A stretch of DNA of 64,000 bases. Origin: Acidisoma cellulosilyticum. Its GTDB lineage: Bacteria > Pseudomonadota > Alphaproteobacteria > Acetobacterales > Acetobacteraceae. The stretch spans positions 62,001 through 126,000 of the forward strand of contig NZ_JAESVA010000001.1 in NCBI RefSeq assembly GCF_020621385.1. Reading direction: 5' to 3'. The notes under the pieces were generated by a model. The model saw only the letters and a list, made by a program, of their open reading frames with translations. It did not search any database and had not been told where the DNA came from. Shown here in pieces: positions 1 through 10,464 of the stretch; positions within the stretch are counted from its first letter, which is position 1, and each line of letters begins with the position of its first letter. The position numbers were made by a program, and so were the translations under genes.

Positions 1-77
1 GTGTTTGAAAATGTTTGACTGCCTCCAGGGTGCTGTTATGGTTTCGTCACATACCAGGCTTGAGGATGGCATCGGCT

Positions 78-863
78 ATGACCACAATCGTGAGTGACCT
101 CGCGGGGAAAACCGCCCTCATCACCGGCGGCGCCACCGGCATCGGCCGCGCCATCGCCACGAGCCTTGCTGCCCACGGCATGCGGATTGCGATCGCCGAT
201 ATCGACTTGGCTGCCGCAAAGGCGGCCGCTGAAACGATTGCGGCGGATGCGATTGCCCTTCAGATGGATGTGACGAAGCGGGAGAGTGTCGATGCAGCAT
301 TCGCAACCGCGGTGGAGGCGCTCGGCCAAATCGACCGGGTCGTCGCCAATGCCGGCGTCTCCAATATGAAAGCCGCGCTGGAACTGACGGACGCCGATTG
401 GAACTTCAATTTCGACGTCAATGCGCGCGGCGTGTTTCTGACCAATCAGGCCGCCTGCAAGCATTTTCTGGATGCCGGCATCAAGGGCGCGATCTGCAAT
501 ACGGCCTCCCTGGCCGCGAAAGTCGGCGCGCCGCTGCTGGCGCATTATTCCGCTAGCAAATTCGCCGTCGTCGGCTGGACGCAGTCCCTCGCGCGCGAAA
601 TGGCCAAGCATGGCATTCGCGTCAACGCGGTCTGCCCCGGCTTCGTGCGCACCGGCATGCAGTCCCGCGAAATCGTCTGGGAAGCCGAGCTGCGCGACAT
701 GACGCCGCAGGCCGTGTTTGACGAATATGTCTCGCTGACACCGCTCGGCCGTATCGAAGAGCCGGAAGACGTCGCCAAGGTCGTCACCTTTCTGCTGTCG
801 GATGGCGCCGGCTTCATGACCGGCCAGGCCGTGAACGTGACCGGCGGCGTCTATATGACCTGA
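78..863 (+). CDS. SDR family NAD(P)-dependent oxidoreductase
   Basis: Classical short-chain dehydrogenase/reductase of about 261 residues. Visible motifs are the cofactor-binding TGGATGIG near residue 17, NAG near residue 93, and the catalytic Tyr-Lys pair in YSASK near residue 157; the C-terminal GQAVNVTGG is typical of the family. It probably oxidises an alcohol or reduces a ketone; the substrate cannot be told. The ATG at 78 is preferred because a GAGG lies about 12 bases upstream. An in-frame ATG at 66 directly abuts that GAGG, and a TTG at 15 is also open. The gene stands 75 bp before an ABC importer operon on the same strand and may act on the imported solute, which is inference. Confidence 0.85.
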   Translation: MTTIVSDLAGKTALITGGATGIGRAIATSLAAHGMRIAIADIDLAAAKAAAETIAADAIALQMDVTKRESVDAAFATAVEALGQIDRVVANAGVSNMKAALELTDADWNFNFDVNARGVFLTNQAACKHFLDAGIKGAICNTASLAAKVGAPLLAHYSASKFAVVGWTQSLAREMAKHGIRVNAVCPGFVRTGMQSREIVWEAELRDMTPQAVFDEYVSLTPLGRIEEPEDVAKVVTFLLSDGAGFMTGQAVNVTGGVYMT

Positions 864-938
864 CACCCGTTAGCCCCGCGGGCTGAGTTTCCACCCGCTC
901 GGACTTTGTCTGCAACCTGTTGATCTCTGGAGAACATC

Positions 939-2591
939 ATGGCGACGCGGCATTGGCTTATGGCCCTAGCGGCCGGTATTGGGATGGGTGGCGCACTCGG
1001 CGCCTCCCCCCGCGCATTGGCGGCGGATGACGGCGGCACGCTGACCATTTCCGACGCGCAGTTCCTGTGGACCTGCGGTTTCAGCCCCTATAATTCATCC
1101 TCGAACTTCCTGGCAGTCGGGCCGGTTTACGAAACCCTGATGTTCGTGAACACGCTGCAGAGTGCCAAGACGACGCCCTGGCTTGCGACCGATTATAGCT
1201 GGAGCGCGGATAAGAAGGTTCTAACCTTCACCATGCGCCATGGCGTGAAATTCACCGACGGCACGGATCTGACTCCGTCGGACGTCGTCTTCACCTTCAA
1301 CATGCTCAAGAAATATCCGGCGCTCGACCTCAATACCATCTGGTCGCAGCTGACCAGCGTGGCGCAGAGCGGTGACGACAAGGTTGTCTTTACCTTCAAG
1401 ATCCCGGCCGTGCCCTATTTCTACTATGTCGCCGATCAGGTCGGCATTGTGCCCGAACATATCTGGAGCAAGGTCAAGGACCCGACCACCTTCGTCGACG
1501 CGACGCCGATCGGCACCGGCCCCTACACGATCAGCCGCTGCACGCCGCAGGATGTCAGCTACACGCGCAATCCGAATTACTGGCAGCCCGGCCTGCCCAA
1601 GATCGCGCATATCGAATACCCGGCCTTCACCACCAACCCGCCCGCGAACCAGGTTCTGGCGACCGGACAGGCGCAGTGGGGCGGCCAGTTCATTCCGAAT
1701 ATCAAGACCGAATACATGTCCAAGGACAAAGACAATCACTACTGGTATCCGCCGGTCGTGAATGTCGCGATGTTCATCAACCAGACCAATCCGATCCTGA
1801 AGGATGTCGCGGTCCGTAAAGCGCTGGTCTATGCTTTGGACAAGAAACGCATCGCCATGATCGGCGAATATGGTTATGAGCCCCCGGCCAATCAGGCCGG
1901 CATCGTGACGCCGACTTTCGAAAGCTGGTTGGACAAGAAGCAGCTGGCAGAGGCCGGCTATACATACGACCCCAAGAAGGCGATCGCGATCCTGGAACAG
2001 GCCGGCTACAAGCGCGGCGATGACGGGATGTTCTCGACCGCCGACGGCAAGCCGCTGGCCTTCACCATCATCAACCAGAGCGCCTATACCGATTGGGTCG
2101 CGGCCCTGCAGGTGGCAGCGCAACAATTGAAGGCGGTCGGTATCAAGCTGACCATCTCCAACCTCGCCGGCACCGACTATAATGCGAAGCTGTTCAACGG
2201 GCAGTATGACCTCGCCTATGCCTATGAGGCCGGTGGCCCGACGCCCTATTACGAATTCCGCCAATGGCTGTACAGCCCGGGCTCCGCGCCCATCGGCCAG
2301 GCCGCAACGACGAACTGGGAACGCTATTCCAACAAGGATACCGATGCCCTGATCGACAATTATGCGGAATCGACCGACCCCGCCACGCAGCAGGCGATCG
2401 TCACCAAACTGCAGAAAGTGCTGCTGGATGACGTGCCGCTGATCCCCATTACCGAACAGGTCGATTGGGACCAGTATTCCACTAAGCAATTCGTGGGCTG
2501 GCCGACGCCGCAGGACCCCTATGCCCAGCCTTTGGCCGGTTATACCTTCCCGGACTGGGGCGTGATCGTGCTGCATCTGCACGAGAAGTAA
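939..2591 (+). CDS. ABC transporter substrate-binding protein, SBP_bac_5 family
   Basis: Periplasmic solute-binding protein of 550 residues. The N-terminus has a short basic start, a hydrophobic core (LMALAAGIGMGGALGAS) and a likely signal-peptidase site after PRALAAD, near residue 29. The body follows the DppA/OppA pattern, with the TFTMRHGVKFTDGTDLTPSDVVF segment region and the conserved VRKALVYALDKKRIA region near residue 290. This family binds peptides, oligosaccharides or nickel; the ligand is not readable here. It is followed by two permeases and two ATPases in the usual order, so it is the binding protein of that importer. A strong hairpin separates it from the first permease. Confidence 0.92.
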   Translation: MATRHWLMALAAGIGMGGALGASPRALAADDGGTLTISDAQFLWTCGFSPYNSSSNFLAVGPVYETLMFVNTLQSAKTTPWLATDYSWSADKKVLTFTMRHGVKFTDGTDLTPSDVVFTFNMLKKYPALDLNTIWSQLTSVAQSGDDKVVFTFKIPAVPYFYYVADQVGIVPEHIWSKVKDPTTFVDATPIGTGPYTISRCTPQDVSYTRNPNYWQPGLPKIAHIEYPAFTTNPPANQVLATGQAQWGGQFIPNIKTEYMSKDKDNHYWYPPVVNVAMFINQTNPILKDVAVRKALVYALDKKRIAMIGEYGYEPPANQAGIVTPTFESWLDKKQLAEAGYTYDPKKAIAILEQAGYKRGDDGMFSTADGKPLAFTIINQSAYTDWVAALQVAAQQLKAVGIKLTISNLAGTDYNAKLFNGQYDLAYAYEAGGPTPYYEFRQWLYSPGSAPIGQAATTNWERYSNKDTDALIDNYAESTDPATQQAIVTKLQKVLLDDVPLIPITEQVDWDQYSTKQFVGWPTPQDPYAQPLAGYTFPDWGVIVLHLHEK

Positions 2592-2601
2592 GCGCTCGCC
2601 T

Positions 2602-2632
2602 CGCCCCGGTCGCAGAGCGTGCGGCCGGGGCG
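2602..2632 (+). terminator. Intercistronic hairpin after the binding-protein gene
   Basis: CGCCCCGG-T-CGC pairs with GCG-G-CCGGGGCG around a 7-nt loop, starting 10 bp after the binding-protein stop. There is no U-tract. Such stems often limit read-through and protect the 3' end of the binding-protein message, giving an excess of that protein over the permeases; that role here is inference. Confidence 0.5.
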
Positions 2633-2686
2633 CCATGGCCGTTGACCAAACATCACGCGGCCTTCCGCTTATGAGATGTGACCGAG

Positions 2687-3670
2687 ATGCGTTATATTCT
2701 GCGACGACTGGGCTTTTTCATCGTCACCCTATGGGCGGCGATGACGGTCAATTTCTTTCTGCCCCGGCTCATGCCCGGTAATCCGGCCATGGCGATGATG
2801 GCGCGTTTCCACGGCAGGCTTAGCGGACAAGCGCTGAACGCCATGGAAGCCGCCTTCGGCATCAATACCCATCAAAGCCTGATCGCGCAGTATTTCGCCT
2901 ATCTGGGCAATAGCGTCACTGGCCAGTTTGGCCGGTCGCTCACCTTCTTCCCGCAGAGCGTCAGTCATGTCGTGCTCGAAGCCTTGCCCTGGACGCTGGG
3001 TCTGGTCGGCGTGACGACCATCATCGCTTTCATCCTGGGCACGCTGATCGGCATGATCGGCGCCTGGACGCGCGGCGGTTGGTTCGACAGCCTTCTGCCG
3101 CCGCTATTCATCATCCTGTCCGCCTTCCCCTATTTCTGGATCGGCCTTGTCGCCATCCTAATCTTTTCAATCTCCCTCGGCTGGCTGCCGACCGGCTTCG
3201 GCTATACCAATGGTCAGCCCATCACGCTCACCTGGCACTTCATCTGGGATGTGATCCAGCACGCCATCCTGCCCGCGACGACCATCGTCATCACCTCCAT
3301 CGGCGGTTGGATTCTGACCATGCGCAACAATATGATCATGGTGCTGAACGAGGATTACGTGCGCATGGCCCGCGCCAAGGGCCTGTCGCCCAGCCGCATC
3401 ATGTTCGACTATGCCGGCCGCAACGCCATCCTGCCCAATTTCAGCGGTTTCGGCATGTCGCTCGGCTTCGTCGTCAGCGGTGCCATTCTGGTCGAATATG
3501 TCTTCTCCTATCCCGGCGTCGGCTACATGATGTTGCAGGCGGTGCTGAACGAAGATTTTCCGCTGATGCAGACTTTGTTCCTGTTCATCACCCTGGCCGT
3601 TCTGATCGCCATTCTGATCGTGGATGCGGTGACGGTGCTGCTTGATCCGCGCACGCGGAGGACAGCATGA
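2687..3670 (+). CDS. ABC transporter permease, DppB/OppB type
   Basis: Inner-membrane permease of about 327 residues with six hydrophobic segments. The first (LGFFIVTLWAAMTVNFFLPRL) is followed by the periplasmic loop typical of DppB proteins. The cytoplasmic EAA loop is seen as EDYVRMARAKGLSPSRI near residue 225, where the ATPases would dock. ATG 2687 gives the family-typical MRYILRRLGFF start; a GTG at 2678 adds three residues. It overlaps the next permease gene by 4 bases, so the two are translationally coupled. Confidence 0.9.
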   Translation: MRYILRRLGFFIVTLWAAMTVNFFLPRLMPGNPAMAMMARFHGRLSGQALNAMEAAFGINTHQSLIAQYFAYLGNSVTGQFGRSLTFFPQSVSHVVLEALPWTLGLVGVTTIIAFILGTLIGMIGAWTRGGWFDSLLPPLFIILSAFPYFWIGLVAILIFSISLGWLPTGFGYTNGQPITLTWHFIWDVIQHAILPATTIVITSIGGWILTMRNNMIMVLNEDYVRMARAKGLSPSRIMFDYAGRNAILPNFSGFGMSLGFVVSGAILVEYVFSYPGVGYMMLQAVLNEDFPLMQTLFLFITLAVLIAILIVDAVTVLLDPRTRRTA

Positions 3671-4586
3671 GCGCCGTGTTGCAGGAAGGGCCGGTCAAGC
3701 GCCGCCCGGCCGCTTTGCGGGCGCTCTCCGCCCTCGGCCGCGCCATCCTCTCCAACCGCAAGGCCATGCTCGGCGCGTTCCTGCTGCTGATTTGCATCAT
3801 CATGGCCGCGATCCCGAACGTCATCGCGCCGGGCGATCCGAATGCGGAAAACTTCATGCCGGGCCAAGGCCCCACGGGCGATAACTGGTTGGGCACGACC
3901 TCCTACGGGCAGGACATTTTCGCCCAATTCGTCTGGGGCGCGCGCAATTCGATGATCATCGCGGTGGTCGCCGGTCTGCTATCGACCGTGCTGTCCGCCA
4001 TCATCGGTGTCGCTGCCGGCTATCTGGGCGGCATGGCGGACGGGCTGCTGTCGATGATGACGGATGTTTTCCTCGTCATCCCGGCCTTCCCGCTGGTCAT
4101 CGTGCTCGCCGCCTATTCCAAATCCGGCGGCAATGGCATGATCATCGCCGTGCTGGTGCTGACCGGCTGGTCCTACGGCGCGCGACAGTTGCGGGCGCAG
4201 GTGCTGTCGCTGCGACATCGGGAATTCCTCACCGCCGCGCGCCTGCGGGGCGAGCGCAGCTGGCGCATCATCACGCATGAAATACTGCCCAATATGATTT
4301 CGCTGCTCGTCGCGAACTTCCTCGGCGCCTCGGTCTACGCCATCCTGACCGCCGCCGGCCTGCAATTCATCGGCCTCGGCGATATCAATGCCAATAGCTG
4401 GGGCACCATGCTGTACTGGGCGCAAAATAACGAAGCGCTACAAGCGGGCATTCCGCTTTGGGCGATCATGCCAGGCCTTGGCATCGCCGTTCTTGGCGGC
4501 TCTTTCGCGCTGCTCAACTACGCCTTCGATGAAATCAGCAATCCGGTCCTGCGCGCGCCACGCCGGAAGAAGCGGGGCAAGCGGTC

Positions 4587-4590
<4 letters not shown>
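3667..4590 (+). CDS. ABC transporter permease, DppC/OppC type
   Basis: Second inner-membrane permease subunit, 307 residues. A cytoplasmic N-terminal tail precedes the first membrane segment (LGAFLLLICIIMAAIPNVI). The extracytoplasmic patch GTTSYGQDIFAQFVWGARNS is characteristic of DppC/OppC. The EAA loop is EFLTAARLRGERSWRIITHE near residue 185. It forms the heterodimeric channel with the upstream permease. Start and stop overlap both neighbours by 4 bases (ATGA), indicating one operon. Confidence 0.92.
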
Positions 4591-5552
<962 letters not shown>

Positions 5553-5557
5553 GGATC

Positions 5558-6586
5558 ATGGCCATGACCGATCTGACAGCATCCGCCATCGCCGATCACG
5601 CGCCCTTGCTGCAGACAGTGGGGTTGACGCGGCATTTTCGCATCGGCGGGTTGTTCAGCAATGCCAAGCTGCATGCGGTCGATGATCTGAGCCTCACCAT
5701 CCGGCCGCGCGAGATCGTGGCTGTGGTGGGGGAAAGCGGCAGCGGGAAAAGCACCATCGCCCGTCTGCTGGCAAAGGTTTATGAACCGACCGACGGCGAT
5801 ATCCTGTTTCGTGGACGGTCGCTGCATGACGTCAAGTCGCGGCGTGACGTGCTCGCCTATCGCGGGCAGGTGCCGATGGTCCTGCAGGACCCTTTCGCCT
5901 CCCTCAACCCGGTCCATACGATCGGCTATGCGCTTGACCGTGGCCTTGCCTTGCATCAGCCGACGCTGACAGCGACCGAACGTGAGGCCGAGGCCATTCG
6001 CGCGCTGGAAGCCGTGGGCCTGTCCCCGGCGCGGCAGGTATTGGCGAAATATCCGCATGAGATGAGCGGCGGTCAGCGCCAGCGTGTCGGCTTCGCCCAG
6101 GCGCTGTCCTACAAGCCGAAGCTGGTGCTGGCGGATGAGCCCGTCTCCATGCTCGACGTCTCCATCCGCATTGGCGTGCTGAACCTGATGGCGCGGCTCT
6201 GTGAGGAGGAAGGGATTTCCTTCCTGTATATCACGCATGATATCGCAAGCGCCCGTTACGTCGCACACCGCATCGTCGTCATGTATGCCGGCCGCGTGGC
6301 TGAGACCGGACCGACGGAGGAGGTGTTGCGCCGCCCTGTCCACCCCTATACGCGGCTGCTGCTATCGGCCGTGCCGGACCCGAAGGCGCCCATTACCATT
6401 ACGGCCGCCGATACGGGGGAGCCGCCGCGCGTGGTCAATCCCGGTCCCGGCTGCCGCTTCCGTCAGCGCTGCCCGCTGGCGATTGCGATATGCGCCACCG
6501 TGACGCCGGATTTGACGGAGGCCGTGGTGCCCGGCCATATGGCGGCCTGCCACGTCACGGCGCCGGAGGCGGGCATGGTGGCCTGA
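5558..6586 (+). CDS. ABC transporter ATP-binding protein, DppF/OppF type
   Basis: Second ATPase of the importer, 342 residues. Walker A is GESGSGKST near residue 57, the signature MSGGQRQR near residue 170, and Walker B LVLADEPVSMLD, where the VSM replaces the more common TSA as in many DppF-like subunits. The C-terminal extension ends with GCRFRQRC. It is the last gene of the operon. About 200 bp follow before the next gene, with no convincing terminator. Confidence 0.92.
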   Translation: MAMTDLTASAIADHAPLLQTVGLTRHFRIGGLFSNAKLHAVDDLSLTIRPREIVAVVGESGSGKSTIARLLAKVYEPTDGDILFRGRSLHDVKSRRDVLAYRGQVPMVLQDPFASLNPVHTIGYALDRGLALHQPTLTATEREAEAIRALEAVGLSPARQVLAKYPHEMSGGQRQRVGFAQALSYKPKLVLADEPVSMLDVSIRIGVLNLMARLCEEEGISFLYITHDIASARYVAHRIVVMYAGRVAETGPTEEVLRRPVHPYTRLLLSAVPDPKAPITITAADTGEPPRVVNPGPGCRFRQRCPLAIAICATVTPDLTEAVVPGHMAACHVTAPEAGMVA

Positions 6587-6783
6587 CGTCGGCCACCCAC
6601 CCGGCCTTCGTTGCAACGTGGCACGGACCAGACGGACCCGCCCTGGCCTATCTGTTTGAATTCACGTCATGAAACTGCAATAGAACCATAAATTGTCTTC
6701 GATCCGGCCCTCGTGGCTGGCGCGGCCTTGCCTTATCCGGTGCTTGAACGCAAGCTGGATGGGGATCGGGAGGAAGTGGGCCA

Positions 6784-7734
6784 GTGGGGCTGAATTCGAA
6801 GCGTATTCTCGTGACGGGAGGAGCCGGGTTTTTGGGCTCGCATCTCTGCGAGCGTCTGGTCTCGGAAGGGCATGATGTTCTTTGCGTTGACAACTATTTT
6901 ACCGGACGCCGCGGCAACATAGCCCATCTTATCGACAATCCGCATTTCGAATTGCTGCGTCACGATGTGACCTTCCCGCTTTATGTCGAGGTTGATGAAA
7001 TCTACAATCTCGCCTGCCCTGCCTCCCCCGTTCATTACCAGTTCGATCCCGTGCAGACGACCAAGACATCGGTGATCGGCGCGGTCAATATGCTGGGGCT
7101 GGCAAAGCGCGTAAGGGCCAAGGTCCTGCAAGCCAGCACAAGCGAAGTCTACGGCGACCCGGAAGTACACCCGCAGCCGGAATCCTATCGTGGCAATGTC
7201 AATCCGCTTGGCCCCCGCGCGTGTTACGACGAAGGCAAGCGTGCGGCGGAAACGCTCTTTTTCGACTATCACCGGCAGCACAAAGTCCGCGTGAAGGTCG
7301 TACGTATCTTCAATACATACGGCCCGCGCATGCATCCCAACGATGGCCGCGTCGTGTCCAATTTCATCGTGCAGGCTTTGCGGGGCGAACCGATTACGCT
7401 CTACGGCGACGGGATGCAGACCCGGGCCTTCTGCTTCGTGACCGATATGATCGAAGGCTTCGTTCGCCTGATGGCGACGGACGAGTCCGTCACCGGTCCG
7501 ATCAATATCGGGAACCCGCATGAGATGACCGTCAAGGAATTGGCGGAGCGCGTCATCCGGCTGACCGGCGCGCGGTCGGACCTCCGCTACCTGCCGCTGC
7601 CGCAGGATGATCCGACGCAGCGCTGCCCGGACATCACCCTGGCCAGGAAGGTGCTGAACTGGGAACCGACGGTGGCGATCGACGACGGGCTGGCGCAAAC
7701 GATCGCCTATTTCCGCGGTATCATCGAGGAGTGA
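6784..7734 (+). CDS. UDP-glucuronate decarboxylase-like NAD-dependent epimerase/dehydratase
   Basis: Extended SDR of 316 residues. It has the Rossmann motif [11 protein letters not shown] near residue 11, STSEVYGDP near residue 119, the catalytic YDEGKR near residue 148 and the [10 protein letters not shown] segment. These match the UDP-xylose synthase group, which converts UDP-glucuronate to UDP-xylose with NAD+. A UDP-glucose 4-epimerase-like activity is less likely. The start is GTG, supported by GGAGGAA about ten bases upstream. It precedes a GT61 glycosyltransferase, so the pair may supply and transfer a pentose for a surface glycan (inference). Confidence 0.85.
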   Translation: MGLNSKRILVTGGAGFLGSHLCERLVSEGHDVLCVDNYFTGRRGNIAHLIDNPHFELLRHDVTFPLYVEVDEIYNLACPASPVHYQFDPVQTTKTSVIGAVNMLGLAKRVRAKVLQASTSEVYGDPEVHPQPESYRGNVNPLGPRACYDEGKRAAETLFFDYHRQHKVRVKVVRIFNTYGPRMHPNDGRVVSNFIVQALRGEPITLYGDGMQTRAFCFVTDMIEGFVRLMATDESVTGPINIGNPHEMTVKELAERVIRLTGARSDLRYLPLPQDDPTQRCPDITLARKVLNWEPTVAIDDGLAQTIAYFRGIIEE

Positions 7735-7841
7735 GCGGGCCCAGGAACCCGGACGGGTTTTCGACCCGGGTCAGGGGCTTGCCAGCGAACCGCCGGGTGA
7801 CTGATATCCTGGCCAAGCCAATATCGTGAGAAAGTAGGACG

Positions 7842-8951
7842 ATGCCCACCCTAGCGGAGACCTCCATCGCAACGGTCGCGGCGCGTATCGGCATCATCGA
7901 ACAATCCGTGCCGTGGAACGCTTCCGTAAGCTCGATCCTCGGGCGGGGGTTCGAACGGCCGGACTATGCGAGCCTTTTCCACCAGCGCAAGGTCACCGCG
8001 ACCGTCCGGCGTTATCGGTTGGAGGGAGTACATCTCGATACAGCCGCCATGACGCTCATCAAAGACGGAAAGAAAATCCAGGAAAGCAATTATCTGGTGC
8101 CCGCCGAATATTACGAGAATGCCTGCGTGATTGAGGACGGCATTGTCCGACTGGACACCGGCATCCACTATACGTTGGCACGGGCTTTCGATAATTACTA
8201 TCACTGGCTCATTCAGACGATCCCCGGCTTGGACTGGACGCTGCGGAATTTGCCGGGGGCTGAGGTCACCCTCCTATCGGGAGATTTGAACAGATGGCAG
8301 CTCGAAATACTCACCCTGCTCGGCTATGATCGGCTGCCGCGCATCACCCTGAATCCAAGCCAGCACTATGCGATCCCGATTTTGGAGTTCAACGAATTCC
8401 AAAACGGCAGCACGGCTTTTTCGGTATCGCGATCAGCCCAGGATACGTTCAGACGGCTGGCTTTGGCCGCCCTCGACAGCGCGCCGGCCCAAGCCGATAT
8501 CATCTATGTCGCGCGGACTGATTCCAAAAACCGGGCCGCAGAAAATGAGGCCGAAGTCATGAAGCTTCTGGAAGCGGAGGGCGTCCAGATCGTGATTCCG
8601 GGGCAGATGTCGGTCGCACAGCAAATCAATTTGTTTCATAAGGCAGATGCTGTCATCGGACCTCATGGCGCCGGCATGACGAATATCGTCTTCTGCAGAC
8701 CTGGCACGATCTTTTATGAATTCATGCCGGCCCATTATCTCAACCCTTGCTTCACCCGCCTCGCGGAAGCCGCGCAACTGCACTATCTGGTCGATCTATT
8801 CGACAGTAGCGCCGATGCAAGCGGCGATGTCCATGCGCGAGGTTTTGTGCTCGATCCTGCTCTGATTCTCGCCCGTCTGCGCGACATCAGACGCCATCTC
8901 GCCTCGCGTCCTGCCCGCGCTGTTGCCGCGGGACAGCCGTCATCGCATTGA
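7842..8951 (+). CDS. Glycosyltransferase family 61 (DUF563) protein
   Basis: Protein of 369 residues without a signal peptide. The C-terminal half carries the GT61 signature: an IYVARTDSKNR strand near residue 220, a VQIVIPGQMSVAQQINLF region, and HGAGMTN near residue 273 followed by CRPGTIFYEFMP. The aromatic patch FDNYYHWLIQTIPGL near residue 118 is also usual in this family. GT61 enzymes transfer pentoses or hexoses in polysaccharide synthesis. It lies 107 bp after the UDP-xylose-synthase-like gene, consistent with use of that donor. The acceptor is unknown. Confidence 0.82.
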   Translation: MPTLAETSIATVAARIGIIEQSVPWNASVSSILGRGFERPDYASLFHQRKVTATVRRYRLEGVHLDTAAMTLIKDGKKIQESNYLVPAEYYENACVIEDGIVRLDTGIHYTLARAFDNYYHWLIQTIPGLDWTLRNLPGAEVTLLSGDLNRWQLEILTLLGYDRLPRITLNPSQHYAIPILEFNEFQNGSTAFSVSRSAQDTFRRLALAALDSAPAQADIIYVARTDSKNRAAENEAEVMKLLEAEGVQIVIPGQMSVAQQINLFHKADAVIGPHGAGMTNIVFCRPGTIFYEFMPAHYLNPCFTRLAEAAQLHYLVDLFDSSADASGDVHARGFVLDPALILARLRDIRRHLASRPARAVAAGQPSSH

Positions 8952-9093
8952 CCCCGGAACCGGTCGCGCCCCCTGTCGAGGCCGGTTGGTGGCGGGCTGG
9001 CACTGAAACATTTTGATTCTTTACCGATTTGCCTCTTCCGTCTGACGGCAGCAGGCGTAAGACCTAACTTCGTCATCAGAAACGAGGACCGAC

Positions 9094-9687
9094 ATGTCGC
9101 TTCGCCAGTCCCTTCTTGCCGCATCCGGCGCGCTTATGCTCGGGTTCGGTGGCATGATCCTGCCTTCCGCGCATGCCGCGACCCCACAGCCGATCGTGGT
9201 CGGCAAAAGCATCACGGTCGTCGGCGTAGTGGAATCGGTCGATCCCATCACGCGGCAGATCCTTCTCAGCGGTCCGGATGGCCAGTTGAAGACCGTGACC
9301 GCCACGCAGGATATGCGCAACTTCGCCCAGATCCGTGCGGGTGATCGGCTTTATCTCACCTTTCGCAAAATCATCGCCGTGGCGCTGGTGCCCTCCGGCC
9401 AGCCGCTATCCCAGCCCGCCGGTCTGGTCGGCGGACACCGGGCGGCCCTCGGGCATATGCCTGGCAGTTCCGGCTTCGCGGCCATTCGCGAAGAGGTGCG
9501 GGTCGATGAGATCGACCGCCGCCAGCATCTCGTCACCGTCACCGATGCCGCAGGCATGACGCAGACTGTGGACATCCATAACACAGCGATGATCCATTTC
9601 GCCGATAAGCTGAAGAAGGGCGACACCGTGCAGATCGACGTCATACAAAGCGTCAGCATCAAGCTGCGGCCCGATCCGGCCGCTTAA
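9094..9687 (+). CDS. Exported protein with two related beta-type repeats, function unknown
   Basis: A 197-residue protein with a clear signal peptide (LLAASGALMLGFGGMILPSAHA, cleavage near residue 28). The mature part has two similar modules: VVESVDPITRQILL with IRAGDRLYLTF, and RVDEIDRRQHLVTV with LKKGDTVQIDV. Each looks like a small beta barrel with a closing G-D turn. I do not recognise a named family, though the pattern recalls periplasmic DUF5666-like repeats. A GAGGA ribosome site precedes the ATG. It converges on eutC with only 1 bp between stop codons. Confidence 0.7.
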   Translation: MSLRQSLLAASGALMLGFGGMILPSAHAATPQPIVVGKSITVVGVVESVDPITRQILLSGPDGQLKTVTATQDMRNFAQIRAGDRLYLTFRKIIAVALVPSGQPLSQPAGLVGGHRAALGHMPGSSGFAAIREEVRVDEIDRRQHLVTVTDAAGMTQTVDIHNTAMIHFADKLKKGDTVQIDVIQSVSIKLRPDPAA

Positions 9688-9688
9688 C

Positions 9689-10462
9689 TCATTCTAAAGC
9701 GGGTGAGGCTGCGGCAGCCTCGCTCGTCAGCAGCACGCGGTCGCTGTCATCCTTCAAGCCGACGCCGCTGATGCCCCGCGTCATGGCCTGATCGGTCAAC
9801 CATAGGATGCGTCTTGCCGCTTCCGTCAGCAGCATGCCTTCAGGCCGGATGTTGGAAATGCAGTTGCGATCGGCATCCGTCTGTCCCAGTCGGGGTGCCA
9901 AGGTGATATAGGCGCCGAGACTGTCCGGCGAGGACAGACCCGGCCGCTCCCCGATCAACACCAGCATCAACCGCGCACCCAGCAGCGCGCCGACCTCGTC
10001 ACCCAGCGCCACGCGTCCGCGCGGCGCGATGCAGATGGGACCAAGCGTCCGCCCCGCCCGCTGCAAGGCAGGGGCGAGTAAGGCCAGCAACTCGGCCGCA
10101 TGGCTTGCGGTGGCAAAGGCAGACAGGCCACCCGCGACCAGCACGGCGATCTCCAGTCCTGGCGCCTTGTCTCGCAGCAGGGTCGCGGAAGCGTCGCTCA
10201 GCCGCCGTCCGAAATCCGGCCGCGTCAGATAGGTCTGCTGGTCGGGCGCACGACTTTCGACACGCAGAACGGGCAGACCGAGCAGCACGAGAGACCTCTC
10301 CAAAGCGGCCAGATCAAGCTCGGTATGCACCGCGTCGCGCGCCAGCGCATGCGCCGCGCGGAAAGCCAGATGATCGGGCGTCGCGATACCCGGCCCGCTG
10401 CGCCCCAGACCGATGCGCGCGGCGGTAAATTGGCGGAGAGCCTCGAAGCGATCGATGGACAT
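9689..10462 (-). CDS. eutC: Ethanolamine ammonia-lyase small subunit
   Basis: A 257-residue protein matching EutC. It has the N-terminal ARIGLGRSGPGIATPDHLAF region, DYQTYL-type DQQTYLTRPDFGRRL, and the very conserved GERPGLSSPDSLGAYIT near residue 160 followed by RNCISNIRPEG. With EutB it forms the adenosylcobalamin-dependent lyase that splits ethanolamine into acetaldehyde and ammonia. It starts 2 bp after eutB on the same strand. No microcompartment genes, transporter or reactivase are adjacent, so this is the minimal lyase pair. Confidence 0.95.
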   Translation of the reverse strand: MSIDRFEALRQFTAARIGLGRSGPGIATPDHLAFRAAHALARDAVHTELDLAALERSLVLLGLPVLRVESRAPDQQTYLTRPDFGRRLSDASATLLRDKAPGLEIAVLVAGGLSAFATASHAAELLALLAPALQRAGRTLGPICIAPRGRVALGDEVGALLGARLMLVLIGERPGLSSPDSLGAYITLAPRLGQTDADRNCISNIRPEGMLLTEAARRILWLTDQAMTRGISGVGLKDDSDRVLLTSEAAAASPALE

Positions 10463-10464
10463 GA